DNA of 64,000 nt from Aspidiotus rigidus (GCA_035079385.1 JAVHKY010000028.1:4154001-4218000), one strand, 5' to 3'. Positions 43,521 through 54,415 are shown, counted from the first letter of the stretch. The notes: generated by a model not told the origin, from the letters alone. A program made the numbers and translations.

Positions 43521-46250
43521 TAATGAACGCAAACAAGATGAACTAATTTTCTTGGATATTTGTAAGACCCACGGACAGTGTAGAATCCTTTGTACAAGTT
43601 GTAACGAGAAAAATATGCATGGACCGAAGTTCCTCCGTCTGAATTTCGATTTTTAATTTATACAATACGTACACCGAAAGTAGAAACTGGACAAAACGAA
43701 TGTAGAACAAAAAGTGTTTGTACGATATTCAATTATTATTAGGTATTATTATTATTATTATTATTATTATTTCGTAGGTACCAATGATCGCGGATTGATA
43801 TGGATGGTGTCGTGTAATACAGTTTGTTATATTGTACAATAATATGAAATTGGGACGTTTCTCATTGTAACACTAGAAATCGCTTTATGACCACTGCACG
43901 TTATCCTTTCAGTCAACTTTTTGGGTTCAATAAGATAAGTCGAACTCATTTGTTAGAGGCCGGATATTTCGGCACTAAAAATGAAAAGTTTCGGCATTTA
44001 ATATTCCATTTTTGGCATTATTCGGTATTTAAAAAAAAAAAAAAAAAAAATTGAAGAAAACATGCGTTCTCAGTGCTTTTACAAATTCACGATCAGAATT
44101 ATTCAATTTACGACCAAAATAAACGATTTTCAGGGATTAAACGTATCAACAAAAAATCGTAGGGATTTTTCAATTAAAATTTTCAGTTTTTTAACATTGA
44201 GCTAAAAATAATATTTTCCAAAAAAAAGCTGCGCAATTTTCACCAAAATTTGCGAATTTTAATCAGAATTAAGAAAATTTTGTCCGGAATTTTACAATTT
44301 TAGACGATATTTTTAACAAAATGGTAATTTTCGGTAATATTCGGCTTTAAACTCCGTTCACGGCATTTATTCAATTTTCGGCACTTTTCGGCAAGATGAA
44401 ATTTGTCTTAGAGGTACCTCTACCCCTAAAATGAACTTCCATCTGTTTGTCAAGCTTCTAGCCCTTAGCAAAATGATTCGATAAATGCCAAGGAATCTGT
44501 GCTCTGTTCATAAGGTACATATCCCATATGAAGCCCACTTGTTTGTACTGATTTGTGCCGTTGAGTTTTCCATTTCTGCTACGCCCATTTTGGATATGCA
44601 CCTACCAAGGGGTGAACTTCATTCTATAATTGAACTTCATCGTTCGCGCGACGTTATGTTGAATTGTGCCCGTATTTTTGTCATTTATGCTGATAAAATT
44701 TACCCCGTGTCTCAAAAAGATAATAAAATACACGTAGAAAGCTTTCTTATGGATGTACGCGCCCATGGAGAGTGAAAATGTTCTCAAAATTGAAAAGTGT
44801 GCCATCTTCTAATTCTTTCCAACTCTTTTGTAAAATTTTGGGCTGAGTTTGAAAGAAGTACAAAACGTTCTCTGCTCTCGTGTACGTATTTTAAGATAAA
44901 CATACAGCCTTTCAACGGGGAAAATGAAATATGTAGACATTAATATGCTCAGACATGCAAGAGTTGGGAAGAAGTTATGAATATTGGTGAAATTAATTCA
45001 GAAAACCAATTAGCGGATATTCTAACTAATCCCTAAGATATTTTCTAGAGGATTTGAAAGATATAATTGTAGAAAATGAATTTGTATCAATCGTTTTGTG
45101 TATCTTTTTTTTTTTTAATTTCAGATAAGGGCCATAGATTTTCCCAAATAATATATTACAAACACATACTTGGAAAATGTTTCTGATTTAATCTCGAATT
45201 TGATCCTATTCGCCAGAATTAATTTGAAGCTAACCTCATTTATGTATTACTTTTTGCTCAGTACCCATCTGTAATCATTTATTTGAATTTAAGTATCTGA
45301 TTTGTAACATTTTGTACCTTCTTTTTGAAAAAATGCATATTTTCAGCTTCAAACATTTGTTTTAATTGGAGACTTGTGTAAGAAGATTGGATAGGTACTT
45401 TCAAAAATTTTCAACCCAACTCTTGCGAAATTTTCCATTTATTTCCAGGAGATGAGAATAAAATAAAAGAAGAAAAGTAATAAACTTATATCTCGTGTTC
45501 GTTCCTATCAAATATGGGATTTCATCGCTGCACGGTTTCCTCAGGCCTATTAAAGAATAAAAAGAATGGAAAATCAGGATTTAGATAATCAGACTCCAGA
45601 GAAAATGAAAAAAAAAAAAAGAAAAAAGGAAGAAAAGAAGGGGAAAAAGTAATCAGGCGGGTAATCTCACTCAGAATTTCAATAATTCCATCCCCTCAGA
45701 CAAGAAAAAAAAAAAAAAAAAAAAAAAACGACGAGGGCAAATTTATTTTTTAGAAATGCCTTTAGCGCTTTGCAATCATTAATATTTGTTCTTGCAGAAA
45801 CTTTCTTCCTAGCAGCTTTGCAGTGTTGTTCATAGCTGAGGGCCAGTATAGTACCAAATTTGGTTGAAACCAAGTTTACAGTAAACGTACTTGAAAATTA
45901 ACTGTCGGTGAATTCGAGTGACCCGTGTACCAAAAACGAAGTTGAACGCATTTTGAATAGTTGGTACATCTTTCCCTGAGTGTCCTATCCAATATGACCC
46001 CGAAATTCCCTCACACTAGGAGATTGTTACCTCTTTTCTAGCTTCACGATTTTGTAGATGGAATGAACAAGTCTCCATCTTAGATGGATTCGGTTTAAAT
46101 GATTTGTCCTATAATATTCATCTAGTGCCTGTATTGATTGGTTGAGTGTTTATTTTCCATTTCTGCAAAGGTTTTATGCTCTGAGCTGCCATGGCTAGGT
46201 CGCGTTTATGTCGCATTTGAAAACACCGCCCGTTCTCCATAATGGAGTAA
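43521..46250. other. AT-rich stretch with poly-A/T tracts, no recognisable gene
   Basis: Contains an (ATT)n run near 43741-43770, an A-run at 44030-44050 followed by TTCGGCATTT-type degenerate repeats to ~44400, and A-rich tracts at 45607-45650 and 45700-45728. The frame at 44485-44775 has no recognised domain. Confidence 0.35.
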
Positions 46251-46498
46251 GTGCGGGTTGCGTATGCATTTCATTTTGTTTCCTCCAACACCGTAATCGA
46301 TCCTTTCGGATATAACTTCAGTGAAGGAAGAATCTCCTCTGCGATCCCCCTCTTCTACTCGGCACCTGCTAAGGTCACTGTTGGAGTTTCTTCATCTTCT
46401 TCTGTCTTCAAGGATGATGTTAGTCTTCTTCATCCTGCAGATCTGAATGTTGATGGCACAGAGGTGTTGAGTAGGCCACAGCGTGGTTCTGCATTTGC

Positions 46499-47999
46499 CT
46501 ATTCCATTCCTGGTCCATCTTCCTCTTCATGATGGTGGCCTGTCCGCAAATGCAGACACCTGGTTCCTTGATTCTTCGGAACTAGCATGGTGGGTACCAG
46601 GCTACTCGGGTCGAGCGCTTCATCTACCCCGATCTCTTGAAGAGACCGACTAAGCTCGTCCTGCTCACGCCTCCACGCCTCACACTCAAATAAGGTGTGT
46701 TGCGGTCCATCATCCCGGCCTTGGTTACAGTGCGAACATGTTGCCTGGTACTTCTCTTGAAAGTACTTGTTGAAGTAATCATGGCCGCTCAAAACCTGCG
46801 TCAGGTAAAAGTTAAGCTGACCATGGTGTCAGTTCATCCATTCGTCAAGGTCATGTATTAGCACACGAGTTGTTCATTTACCTAGCTCGCTTTGGTCAAT
46901 TCTTGCTTTCCATTTTACAAGCGTCGTCCTCTTCTTTGCTTTGAACACCACCGCTCTTTCCTCAGCAAGGAGCTCAATTGGTGGGGAACGTGCTAATACA
47001 CAAAGAGCCTTCGTCGAGACAGTGCGGTAGGCACTAACACACCTCAGCGCAACTCATCGTTGGATGTTTATCATCTCTCTCCTTCGGTATAGTATCTTCA
47101 TGGAGTCGGCCCATACTGGCGCACCATATAGAAGGATCGACAAGGCGGTGCTCATCATGATCCTTCCAATTGCTTCTCTCGGTCCTCCTAGGTTCTCATC
47201 ATGCGGCTTAGGTATCCAACTACCCGGCCTGCCTTTTCCGCTGTCATCAGGAAACGGTTCCTGAAGCTCAACGTTGAGTCAAACCAGATGCCCAGGTATT
47301 TTATTTGCTTCTTGATTTCAATTTCCACACCTTGCAGGCACGGTACATTATAGAGGTATTGACACTCGCATATCTTCACCATAAAAACAACTGTCCGTCG
47401 TTCTCTGGTTGTTCCGCAACGTATTTGTAGAGCGCGTTGTCAGCCTGGTTTCGATAGTATACAGAGTCTTATGGCAACTCACTGCTTTTCAAAAAATTGT
47501 AAAAAAACCAGGAATTAACGTACAGAGCTCGGACTTGGCCGAAAAATTAAATTTTATTAAACTCTATAATATTCAAAAATATTCATTTTTCTAGGTACAT
47601 TTCTCGATGTTCTATAATCTTTGAAAAATTCAGCAATACTAGGGTACCTACGGTAAAGCCGTGCTACTAGCGGGGTGAGGAAGGATGCGCTAACCGGAGA
47701 CCAAGATCGTTGCAAACCTAGCGGAATTCCTTGTTCACTACCAGATTTTGTGAGACACAATTTTTGCATAGTGTCAATACCTCTATAATATACCATGCTT
47801 GCAGGCGAAAGGTTGGTGGACTGAACTTCCGACGGATCGTGAATAAAATGGCCTCCGTCTTACTCGCTGCAAGTTCGAGTCCAGCCGACCCGATCCAACG
47901 CGTCACTTCCTCTAGTGCCCTGTTTACCCTGCTCTCCACCCCTACACTTGTTTCGGCGGTGCATACCACCAGGGTGTCATCCGCATAGCAGATCGCTTT
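46499..47999 (-). pseudogene. R1-type non-LTR retrotransposon, 3' half, interrupted by a DNA element
   Basis: Read on the minus strand, the element begins inside the RT palm. The catalytic motif CYADDTLVVC lies near 47970, followed by SAGLELAASKTEAILF, then (beyond the insertion) KQIKYLGIWFDSTLSF and GYLSRMM. Stop codons interrupt the connection region (46800-47180). The C-terminal zinc-knuckle segment CSHCNQGRDDGPQHTLFECE (C-x2-C ... H-x4-C) follows at 46600-46740. The 5' end is truncated exactly at the YADD box. The element is decayed. The same clade contributes the endonuclease fragment at 32.3 kb; whether they are the same family is unknown. Confidence 0.85.
47339..47797. mobile_element. 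459-bp nonautonomous DNA transposon with 8-bp target duplication
   Basis: The ends CACGGTACATTATAGAGGTA (47339) and the inverse of TACCTCTATAATATACCATG (47797) form 27-bp inverted repeats with two mismatches. CTTGCAGG is present on both sides (47331-47338 and 47798-47805). Removing the insert and one CTTGCAGG copy restores an uninterrupted frame of the host R1-type element, which proves the boundaries. An 8-bp duplication fits the hAT or P superfamilies; the CA-start does not decide between them. Confidence 0.9.
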
Positions 48000-48239
48000 T
48001 ATTGTAAGCCAATGAAATTGGCTTTCGGCTGATATTTGGCTTTAAGCTAATGACAAAACAAACAATTGACTGACTTTTGGCTTAACAAAAAATGGCAAAA
48101 CATTGACTTAAAACTTACCTTAAGCCATCAGTGGCTTAAGCTCTCCATCCCTGTGTTTCAGGCGGTGCTATGGTAGCGCACACTACCCTCACTACCATCA
48201 CTAATACACAGAAAGTTTCTTTGTGATTAGTATTCGCGC

Positions 48240-48425
48240 TGACTTTCTACTTCTATGGAAGGCACAGTAGGGAATTTTGGCAAACGCTATCATAGCAGTT
48301 GCTAGACTTCTTCACGGTAGTGCTACTGCAGTGAACAGAACCAACTACCTCTGTAGCAGTATGCTGAACTTCTTTACAGTAGTGCTACTGCAGTGGACAG
48401 AAGCAAGTGCCTCAATAGTAGTAGC
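48240..48425. repeat. ~72-bp tandem duplication followed by a long T tract
   Basis: GTAGTGCTACTGCAGTGAACAGAA and its neighbours recur about 62-72 bp later as GTAGTGCTACTGCAGTGGACAGAA. A T-rich tract of ~45 nt follows at 48440-48484. Confidence 0.6.
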
Positions 48426-48445
48426 TGTCATGGAAGCCTTTTTTT

Positions 48446-48477
<32 letters not shown>

Positions 48478-48727
48478 TTTTTTTGGCAACATAGGGTGAT
48501 GAAGTAATAAATGCGTAGCTCCTCTGAGGGCGGTACCCACCGCTCAAACTCCTTCCGCTACTCAGTGGTCTTTGAATAATAATTTTTAGACTTAATGAAA
48601 TGATGGATTTTGTATCAATACTAATCTTCAAACAAAATTTTTGAAAGAGGTGTAGTTAATGGGTCTCCATAAAAGCTTCATCTCCACCTACTTATAAGCA
48701 TCGCGTACTCTCAGGATACCAATATTA

Positions 48728-48984
48728 GCATTTAAACCAGAATTCCTTGTATCTATTTTTAAAATGGATTCACGCCTCTTCTATGTCTTCAATTGGAATT
48801 TCTCATTGAGGTACAATTATTTGTATCGCCTGTGAGCATCTATCCTCGTTACTCATACTTTTCTCTAGCTCTCTAAGAGCCACATTCAGTTTCAATCAAA
48901 ATTTGCTGTCTGAATTTTCAAAGTGGATTTATGCCCGTTCTATGCCTCAAATCAACATTTTTCATTGAGGTGTAATTATTTGTG
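48728..48984. repeat. Diverged direct repeat, ~165-bp period
   Basis: ATGGATTCACGCCTCTTCTATG ... TCTCATTGAGGTACAATTATTTG (48763-48823) is repeated as GTGGATTTATGCCCGTTCTATG ... TTCATTGAGGTGTAATTATTTG (48921-48982). Confidence 0.65.
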
Positions 48985-49084
48985 ACCTGGGCTATGGAAA
49001 GGAGACTCGTCCTTTTTGCGCTCCAATATAAGCAAACCTGATCCCGGAAGAAGGAATAGTCTCCTTTCCGTAGCCCAGGTCACA
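48981..49084. mobile_element. 104-bp foldback element
   Basis: TGTGACCTGGGCTATGGAAA at the left end is inverted at the right end (TTTCCGTAGCCCAGGTCACA) with one mismatch, and the match extends to AGGAGACT/AGTCTCCT. It is inserted at the end of the neighbouring direct repeat. Confidence 0.8.
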
Positions 49085-49364
49085 CTAGTGTGGCAGCTAA
49101 GAACCAATTCTCAGGTGAAGCATGCATTTTGTGATACAAGCATGTGATTTGGTACAGTTGTTCTTTAGACCATAGTAGAGAATTGTAAAGGTGGTGCATA
49201 ATTGGTTCCCCCTGCATAAACCGTATTTTGGTGAAGTACAAACCCACAAGATTTGAATTTGAAAAGTGATAATTTTAATCCCTCAGAACGAGGTATCGTT
49301 GATCCTTGTTTCCACTTTTATTTCTCTTCATGCAAAATTAGTAGTAACAATTCACAAATACGCT

Positions 49365-49550
49365 ATGATATGGTACCATAAATTAGGCGTCAAGTACTTC
49401 ACCTCCTAGATATTCTCCTTGCTCTACTAGGAAAATACAATAAAACTACTGCATACAAAAAAACTTTGTTTCAGTCTTGAGGGGGATGTCCACATTCCGC
49501 ACCCTTTCTCCCGGAAATCCTCACTCGTTCAAGTGCCTTATTAATATCAT
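49365..49550 (+). repeat. Dispersed repeat, copy 2
   Basis: Inverted relative to 36355-36520. Shared blocks include GGCGTCAAGTACTTCACCTC, CTAGATATTCTCCTTGCTCT and GAGGGGGATGTCCACATTCC, with differences scattered evenly. Confidence 0.75.
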
Positions 49551-50203
49551 TCAAATTCAACCTCTCACCTCACTTCTCTTCCTTGTCCAAAGGTGAAACT
49601 CTTATTTCTATTCCGTGAATTTTTGTAGAAACGTGTGAGCAAGTACCCTAGCACATATCATTTTACTGAGGGCAAAACATGAATTTTCGAAATCAATTTT
49701 TCTCGCCAATACTACCTGGTATTTTTAGACTTCTACCATATTATACAATCAGAAGTCATGACAAAATAATATTGTAGTGAAAAATGTCGATATTTTATTG
49801 CCAACGGTCGGATCAACTTGTAACTTGCACAATACATTGTACATCTACACCGAAATAGTAATACCGATTTTGAGTCAGATCTGACCACTTCTCAAGAGTC
49901 ACTCAAACTTCACTCAACTGTTTCTCACCTCAGTGACTATTTATGGGGTCGTAATTAGGTATGTCGGTTATTGATGATGCGTTTAAGACACACACAAAAA
50001 AAGAAGACAATGACACACATTGATCGAGAATTACTGGCCTTATATATTTATTTTACCGAATTTCAATCTATCACCTCACTCCTCTCCCTAGTCCAAAGGT
50101 CGAACTCCTATTTCTATGACCACTGCTCATTCTGGTTCAGGTTCAAATGCAAGTACATTTTCCAATTGGTGTGATATTCCATCGCAAGTAATACTGTAGT
50201 ATT

Positions 50204-51187
50204 GGTGCACTCCCGGTGAATAATCTAATCTGTGTCTTCAAAAAAACCCTGAGACTAATCATCTACCTATTTCAAGTACTCAAAGTATCCTCATGTATCC
50301 CGATTGAAAATTTCATGAAACCTTCTCGACCAATCAGAGCCCAAAGATTCAGAGTGTTCAATTCTGTGATTGATGTCCTCATAATATCCGTATGGAAGAA
50401 CCCCCATTGTATCTTCATTGTATCCTCATCCCGTCCTCATGGAAGAACTTTTATTGTATCGTCTTATGAGGAGGGTTCTGGCAGAAGGGCCTCCGTCCCA
50501 CGAGAAATACATTGTGCGGAGGCCCTTTTGCCAGATATGTACTCAGACATGGTCTGTCACCTTCCACTTTGAGGTTGTACTTCTTCTACATAACCACTCA
50601 GACTTTTCTATCAATCACGCGGAAATAAATTCTCTTCATAGCAGTCACACTGCAGTGAAGACAGTGAATCGACATAAAAAGTCGAGGGTCCTATAGAGAT
50701 GCAGTTCAGTGACTGTTCTCTAGGAATTATCATTTTCACACCTATTTCATCTTATATAGATAGCACTCGCTTCCTTCAAGTGTTACTTCAACGCTATCAT
50801 TTTAAGTGTGTTATGATATCCTCTTTATGTCCTCATAATATCCTCACTGGTGAGGACACTTATCGAGTGTATTGAGGGCACAATGCGGTTTTCACAGTTT
50901 CTAACATGTTTCCTCATTATACCCTCATAATTTCCTCACCATTGAGGATACTTTCAGAGTGAAATGAGTATATAAAGAGGATTTGTGAAACTTATAATGT
51001 GCTTCCTCATTTCACCCTTTATAAATGTCCTCAATATGAGGACACATTCAGGACATAATGAGGGTAATAAAACTATTTCTCAAAAGAGGGCGTGGTCTTC
51101 AAACTAATTTTGTTGTATCCTTGATACTTCCTCATTATGTCCTCAATGTGAGGATATAATGAGGACACTTTATTCACTGGGGTGCGC
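50204..51187. mobile_element. ~980-bp nonautonomous element with CACTCCCGGTGAATAA-type ends
   Basis: GGTGCACTCCCGGTGAATAA at the left end corresponds to the inverse of TTATTCACTGGGGTGCGCC at the right end, as imperfect ~19-bp inverted repeats. The inside is built from many copies of TCCTCATTATGTCCTCA / TGAGGACA in both orientations and includes the hairpin at 50478-50534. No transposase is encoded. No clear target duplication was seen. Confidence 0.5.
50478..50534. repeat. 18-bp stem hairpin
   Basis: CTGGCAGAAGGGCCTCCG is inverted at 50517-50534 with one mismatch around a 21-nt loop. Confidence 0.8.
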
Positions 51188-51510
51188 CTTTCATTCAGTA
51201 ATAAATCAATCAGTTCATCTTGTTGTTTCATCTTCATCGCCAGTGATTCTATCCTGGTAGTATCATTCAATCTAGTTCTCTTCAGTAGTTCAGCAGCATC
51301 ATGGGCACTTTTTGTTTGTTTGGTCTTTACTTGTTGAGAGGACTGACCAAAGCCTCCCATGAAGGATTCAGTTTCAAACCCAAGTTCATCTGCCTGGTAT
51401 GTCAGATCAGCATCTAATCGCCCACATTCGCACATATCTTTGCGGTTCTCTGCTCGGAATGCTTGTTTCGACTTTGCTACGAGCATCACCCACAAGTACA
51501 AATGCATCAT
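51188..51510 (-). pseudogene. Unknown coiled-coil frame cut by the 50.2-51.2 kb element
   Basis: The minus-strand frame encodes a Gln/Lys/Thr-rich region and a helix-forming stretch (AAELLKRTRLNDTTRIESLA, MKMKQQDELIDLLLNE). It then runs into the right end of the repeat element, so its true C-terminus is lost. No family is recognised. Confidence 0.25.
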
Positions 51511-52269
51511 TCATAACATCAGGATTGATCACATTCTTATACCAATTCATTCACTGAGGACTTCTCCATCACACCTTTGGTGGGCGGCTTGGAGACTACA
51601 TACGGTAGAGTTGCTCTGCAAAGGAGTTGACAATTTATCCACCATTTCCTGTCAATACACATCCGCTCCAAAACCAATACGTCTCATTTAAACAATGAAG
51701 GAGGCTTTTCCCGTACTAAATTTTATTTAAAACGTACAACGTTTCGATCGACTATAGCGATATTTTTCAAGTACCGAACACGACTGAGAAGGGAAAAAAA
51801 AAACGAATACTTTATTGTTTAAATAACTGTCATCCTTGCACGTATAAAAAGCTCTTTGCATTCAATACGTCTCAGTTTGTTTCCATCATCATCATCTATG
51901 AATCAGTTGGGTTCCATATTTTTTCAATCAGTACAATTCATTCATACTATATAATAATTGGTTCAGCTTCATCTCCATCTAAAAATCAGTTTCATTCCTT
52001 CCAGGGTCACCACATTTTGTAAAATGTTTCGCCATTAATCTTCGTAAATGTCAAATCAGTACAACAGATTGCCAAAAATAATATTAGTAGTAGGAAAGGA
52101 CGTCTGGCCCACTTTTGAAAATGAGTAGACCGGACGTCCCGTGTGTGTGAGAGAATATTTTTTGGAGTTCACTTTTGAAAATGAGTAGACCGGACATCCC
52201 GTGAGTGTGAGAGATAATATCTGAATGTAACTCCATTTTTTAAGGGCCCTGGAACGGGGCGGTTTTAAA
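51511..52269. other. Left flank of the virus-like element
   Basis: Contains a TATAAAAAG box on the plus strand at ~51843-51851 without a convincing gene after it. There is also a 49-bp direct repeat at 52110-52158 and 52170-52218 (CACTTTTGAAAATGAGTAGA CCGGAC ...). The element's left end should lie here or further left, but no terminal inverted repeat can be verified because the other end is outside the window. Confidence 0.4.
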
Positions 52270-52996
52270 TTAAGGAATGTGTTGTACAAACTGGATGAGT
52301 TTATCTACATCATTCCTGTAAGAAAGCCATAAAGCATTGTGGTGTGCTGTGTAATGTATATTTTTCTGAAGAAGCCATTCTTTTGTGCAGTTTAATATGT
52401 TTATACCATTTGGTACTGAGGAATAACGGAATCGTTCTTTAGCTTTGGGGTGAATTTTATTAATTTTCTTCAATGTATTGGTCAAGCTTCGGTTTTGACA
52501 TCTTGTAAAGACAAGGTGTGGTATGAAGACATCATCGTGTGTCTCATGAATAATTAGTGTATGGTGTAATTCTTTTGAATGAGGTTTTACTGTGGTGCCT
52601 GAAAATATTTTTTTCATATCTTGTAATGCTGTATGTATTTCTTTTTCAATTATTTTTTTTCTTAATGACCTGTTCATAAATCCAATCATTGAAAATGTCA
52701 GCTATGGGTAGTTTAGAATGAGTAATTAGTGTGTAAAGACCTGGTTCTGATATGAAAACGGTATGCGGGTGTCTATTATGTGTTGTATCTGATAATCTAT
52801 ACACTAACTTATCCCAGGTTGTTTTCCATTTTGGTTTTACATGACGGGAAATAGCATTCCTTGTTTTCTTGTAGCCTAAAAATTTTGCAATATCACCCGC
52901 CTGGAACCAGAAATCATTATCAAATGTTTGAAAAATCCAACACTTGAGTTTAATTTCATTGTTCAAAGAAAACTTTTGCTTGATCAGTGCCATCAT
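52270..52996 (-). pseudogene. BRO-N-domain protein, split by a frameshift
   Basis: The upstream frame (likely start 52996) carries a BRO-N domain: FDNDFWFQAGDIAKFLGYK, then AISRHV, and further on VFISEPGLYTLITHSK and FNDWIYEQV. BRO proteins are DNA-binding regulators common in large DNA viruses and mobile elements. The frame stops at 52646, while a second frame (52270-52689) overlaps it and continues with a plausible C-terminal region (KELHHTLIIHETHDD, VFTRCQNRSLTN). The break falls at a run of eight A residues on the coding strand, so a one-base insertion, sequencing error or slippage are all possible. Its promoter region duplicates that of the gene at 54369, but the ATG of that leader is ACG here. 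Confidence 0.7.
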
Positions 52997-53010
52997 CAAT
53001 GTTCTCAGTA

Positions 53011-53061
53011 AGCCGTCTCGAAAGACAATGATTATTTTTTGCAATGCACTTACTTATATAG
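53011..53061 (-). promoter_or_regulatory. Duplicated promoter/leader, copy upstream of the BRO gene
   Basis: Nearly identical (about two differences) to 54364-54415. It contains CTATATAAG at 53053-53061 and a GTGCATTGCA segment. The start codon position of the other copy is changed from ATG to ACG. Confidence 0.7.
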
Positions 53062-53087
53062 TCGTGATTCCCGACCCCTTCATATTT

Positions 53088-53891
53088 TTAGAATTTAGTT
53101 TTCTGTAATTCCTGGTAATAGAACCCACCAGTGACTAATTCGTTATTTGCGTCTCTGACAATGTACGTAATTGGATCTGTAAATTTTACTCTATCTACAA
53201 CAAATATTTCTGAAGTCCAATTTTTTGAATATTTATTTGCAAACAAATCCTTATACCTTAAAAGTCTGACTCGATCTCCAATTTTTAGTTTAGGTTTATT
53301 GAAAGAAAACTTTTCCAACGGATACATCCGTAATAGAATCTCTTTTTCATTTTTTTTATTTACCTTGACAGGTTGTATACCTATAGTACGATGAATATCT
53401 ATTTCATTGTATTCTTTTGTGATTTTTGGTAGTAAATTTACCCACTTATGATTTTTGTTCACCTCAAAATATAATTTCAACTTCCCATTAATTGTTCGGT
53501 TTACACGTTCGGCAATTGAACATTTTTCTTTTGACTCAACATGGTATAAGGTGACATTATACTTCGCAAGAAACCTTAAAAATGATTTACTTGTGTACTC
53601 TGTCCCTTTATCGGTTGTTAGAAATACTGGTATTCTTTTTGATGATTTGAAAATACTCTCAAACGCCGGGACTACGTGAGTAGCTGATTTTTTTTTCAAT
53701 GGTTTTAACCACAAGAATTTACTAAGTGCGTCCAGAACAACAAGAATATACTTGAAACCCAGATTTTCTTCTGAATATTTTTTCATAATCAATAGGTCTG
53801 AACACCAAATATGATCAATAGCCCTTGTAATTATTCTACGTCTCTTGAATTTATTAATTACTCTTTTGTGCAATTCCTTGGCTTCCTCCAT
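53088..53891 (-). CDS. Retroviral-type DDE integrase
   Basis: The 267-codon protein has an rve core. The acidic triad is Asp32 (IWCSDLLIM), Asp94 (TTDKGTEYT) and Glu128 (SIAERVNRT), preceded by LHKRVINKFKRRRIITRAID typical of Polinton integrases. The C-terminal 70 residues (KIGDRVRLLRYK ... FYYQELQKT) form the SH3/chromo-like part. The enzyme would insert the element into host DNA, usually with a 6-bp duplication. The upstream zinc-binding N-terminal part expected in this family is short or absent. TTATAAATG at 53925-53933 lies 34 nt before the ATG. The frame is intact. Confidence 0.9.
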   Translation of the reverse strand: MEEAKELHKRVINKFKRRRIITRAIDHIWCSDLLIMKKYSEENLGFKYILVVLDALSKFLWLKPLKKKSATHVVPAFESIFKSSKRIPVFLTTDKGTEYTSKSFLRFLAKYNVTLYHVESKEKCSIAERVNRTINGKLKLYFEVNKNHKWVNLLPKITKEYNEIDIHRTIGIQPVKVNKKNEKEILLRMYPLEKFSFNKPKLKIGDRVRLLRYKDLFANKYSKNWTSEIFVVDRVKFTDPITYIVRDANNELVTGGFYYQELQKTKF

Positions 53892-53989
53892 TTCATGAAA
53901 CTCTTACACCTGCAAAAACTCCCACATTTATAACACGCTACTCCTTGGTAAATTGAAACACTTTTTATTACAACAATACCATGTTTCAT
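53858..53989 (-). CDS. Small Cys-rich frame overlapping the integrase start
   Basis: A 43-codon frame starting at 53989 includes GVACYKCGSFCRCKSF (C-x2-C-x4-C-x-C) and ends inside the integrase in another reading frame. The Cys pattern could bind zinc. It may be a separate small protein, or the displaced zinc-binding N-terminus of the integrase if a frameshift occurred. Too short to be sure it is translated. Confidence 0.3.
   Translation of the reverse strand: MKHGIVVIKSVSIYQGVACYKCGSFCRCKSFMKWRKPRNCTKE
53925..53933 (-). promoter_or_regulatory. TATA box of the integrase gene
   Basis: TTATAAATG, 34 nt before the ATG at 53891. Confidence 0.5.
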
Positions 53990-54021
53990 CAATGATCTTT
54001 TGATGCTGTACAACCCATTTT

Positions 54022-54369
54022 TTATTTCAATCTTATGTAAATGTTAATCGGATCTTCCGCGATATATATATGATTTATTGTGTTCAAAAACTTGAAAACT
54101 AATTCCCCTGGTCTATCAACAAATACGTCATACAATCTAAAATCTAAAAGTTCTAATTCGTAGGATTCAAATACAGCTGTAGGGATATCTAATCTATCAA
54201 ACGCGTTGGGAAAAGGAAAAATTCCAGAATTAACTATAGTCAGTCCGGGAAGAAAAGTAGTATAACTTGGAATATGAAATACTAATTCGTGATTTACTTC
54301 AATGTATTCAATATTCTCTGGAATGTAAACGCAACGAAAACCACCGAGAGAATCAATTTCATTAGCCAT
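54022..54369 (-). CDS. Small protein of unknown function in the virus-like element
   Basis: 115 codons from ATG 54369 (a TTG-initiated extension to 54381 is unlikely). The sequence is rich in beta-prone stretches (ELVFHIPSYTTFLPG, YELELLDFRLYDVFVD, ELVFKFLN), suggesting a small beta-sandwich, perhaps a structural virion protein. No family recognised. CTATATAAG at 54407-54415 lies 38 nt upstream and overlaps the stop codon of the protease gene. Confidence 0.65.
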   Translation of the reverse strand: MANEIDSLGGFRCVYIPENIEYIEVNHELVFHIPSYTTFLPGLTIVNSGIFPFPNAFDRLDIPTAVFESYELELLDFRLYDVFVDRPGELVFKFLNTINHIYIAEDPINIYIRLK

Positions 54370-54415
54370 CTCGAAAGACAATGATTATTTTTCTGCAATG
54401 CACTTACTTATATAG
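54364..54415 (-). promoter_or_regulatory. Duplicated promoter/leader, copy of the 54369 gene
   Basis: CTATATAAG (54407-54415), then GTGCATTGCAG and ATCATTGTCTTTCGAG leading into the ATG at 54369. The same block is repeated at 53011-53061. Confidence 0.75.

Noticed and set aside
46251..46532. Plus-strand 93-codon frame
   Set aside because: Antisense to the R1-type element's C-terminal and 3' region; no domain of its own.
47557..47796. Minus-strand 79-codon frame
   Set aside because: Lies inside the 459-bp nonautonomous DNA transposon and matches no transposase.
48440..48484. Poly-T tract as the poly-A tail of a minus-strand retroposon
   Set aside because: No retroposon body or target duplication could be identified next to it.
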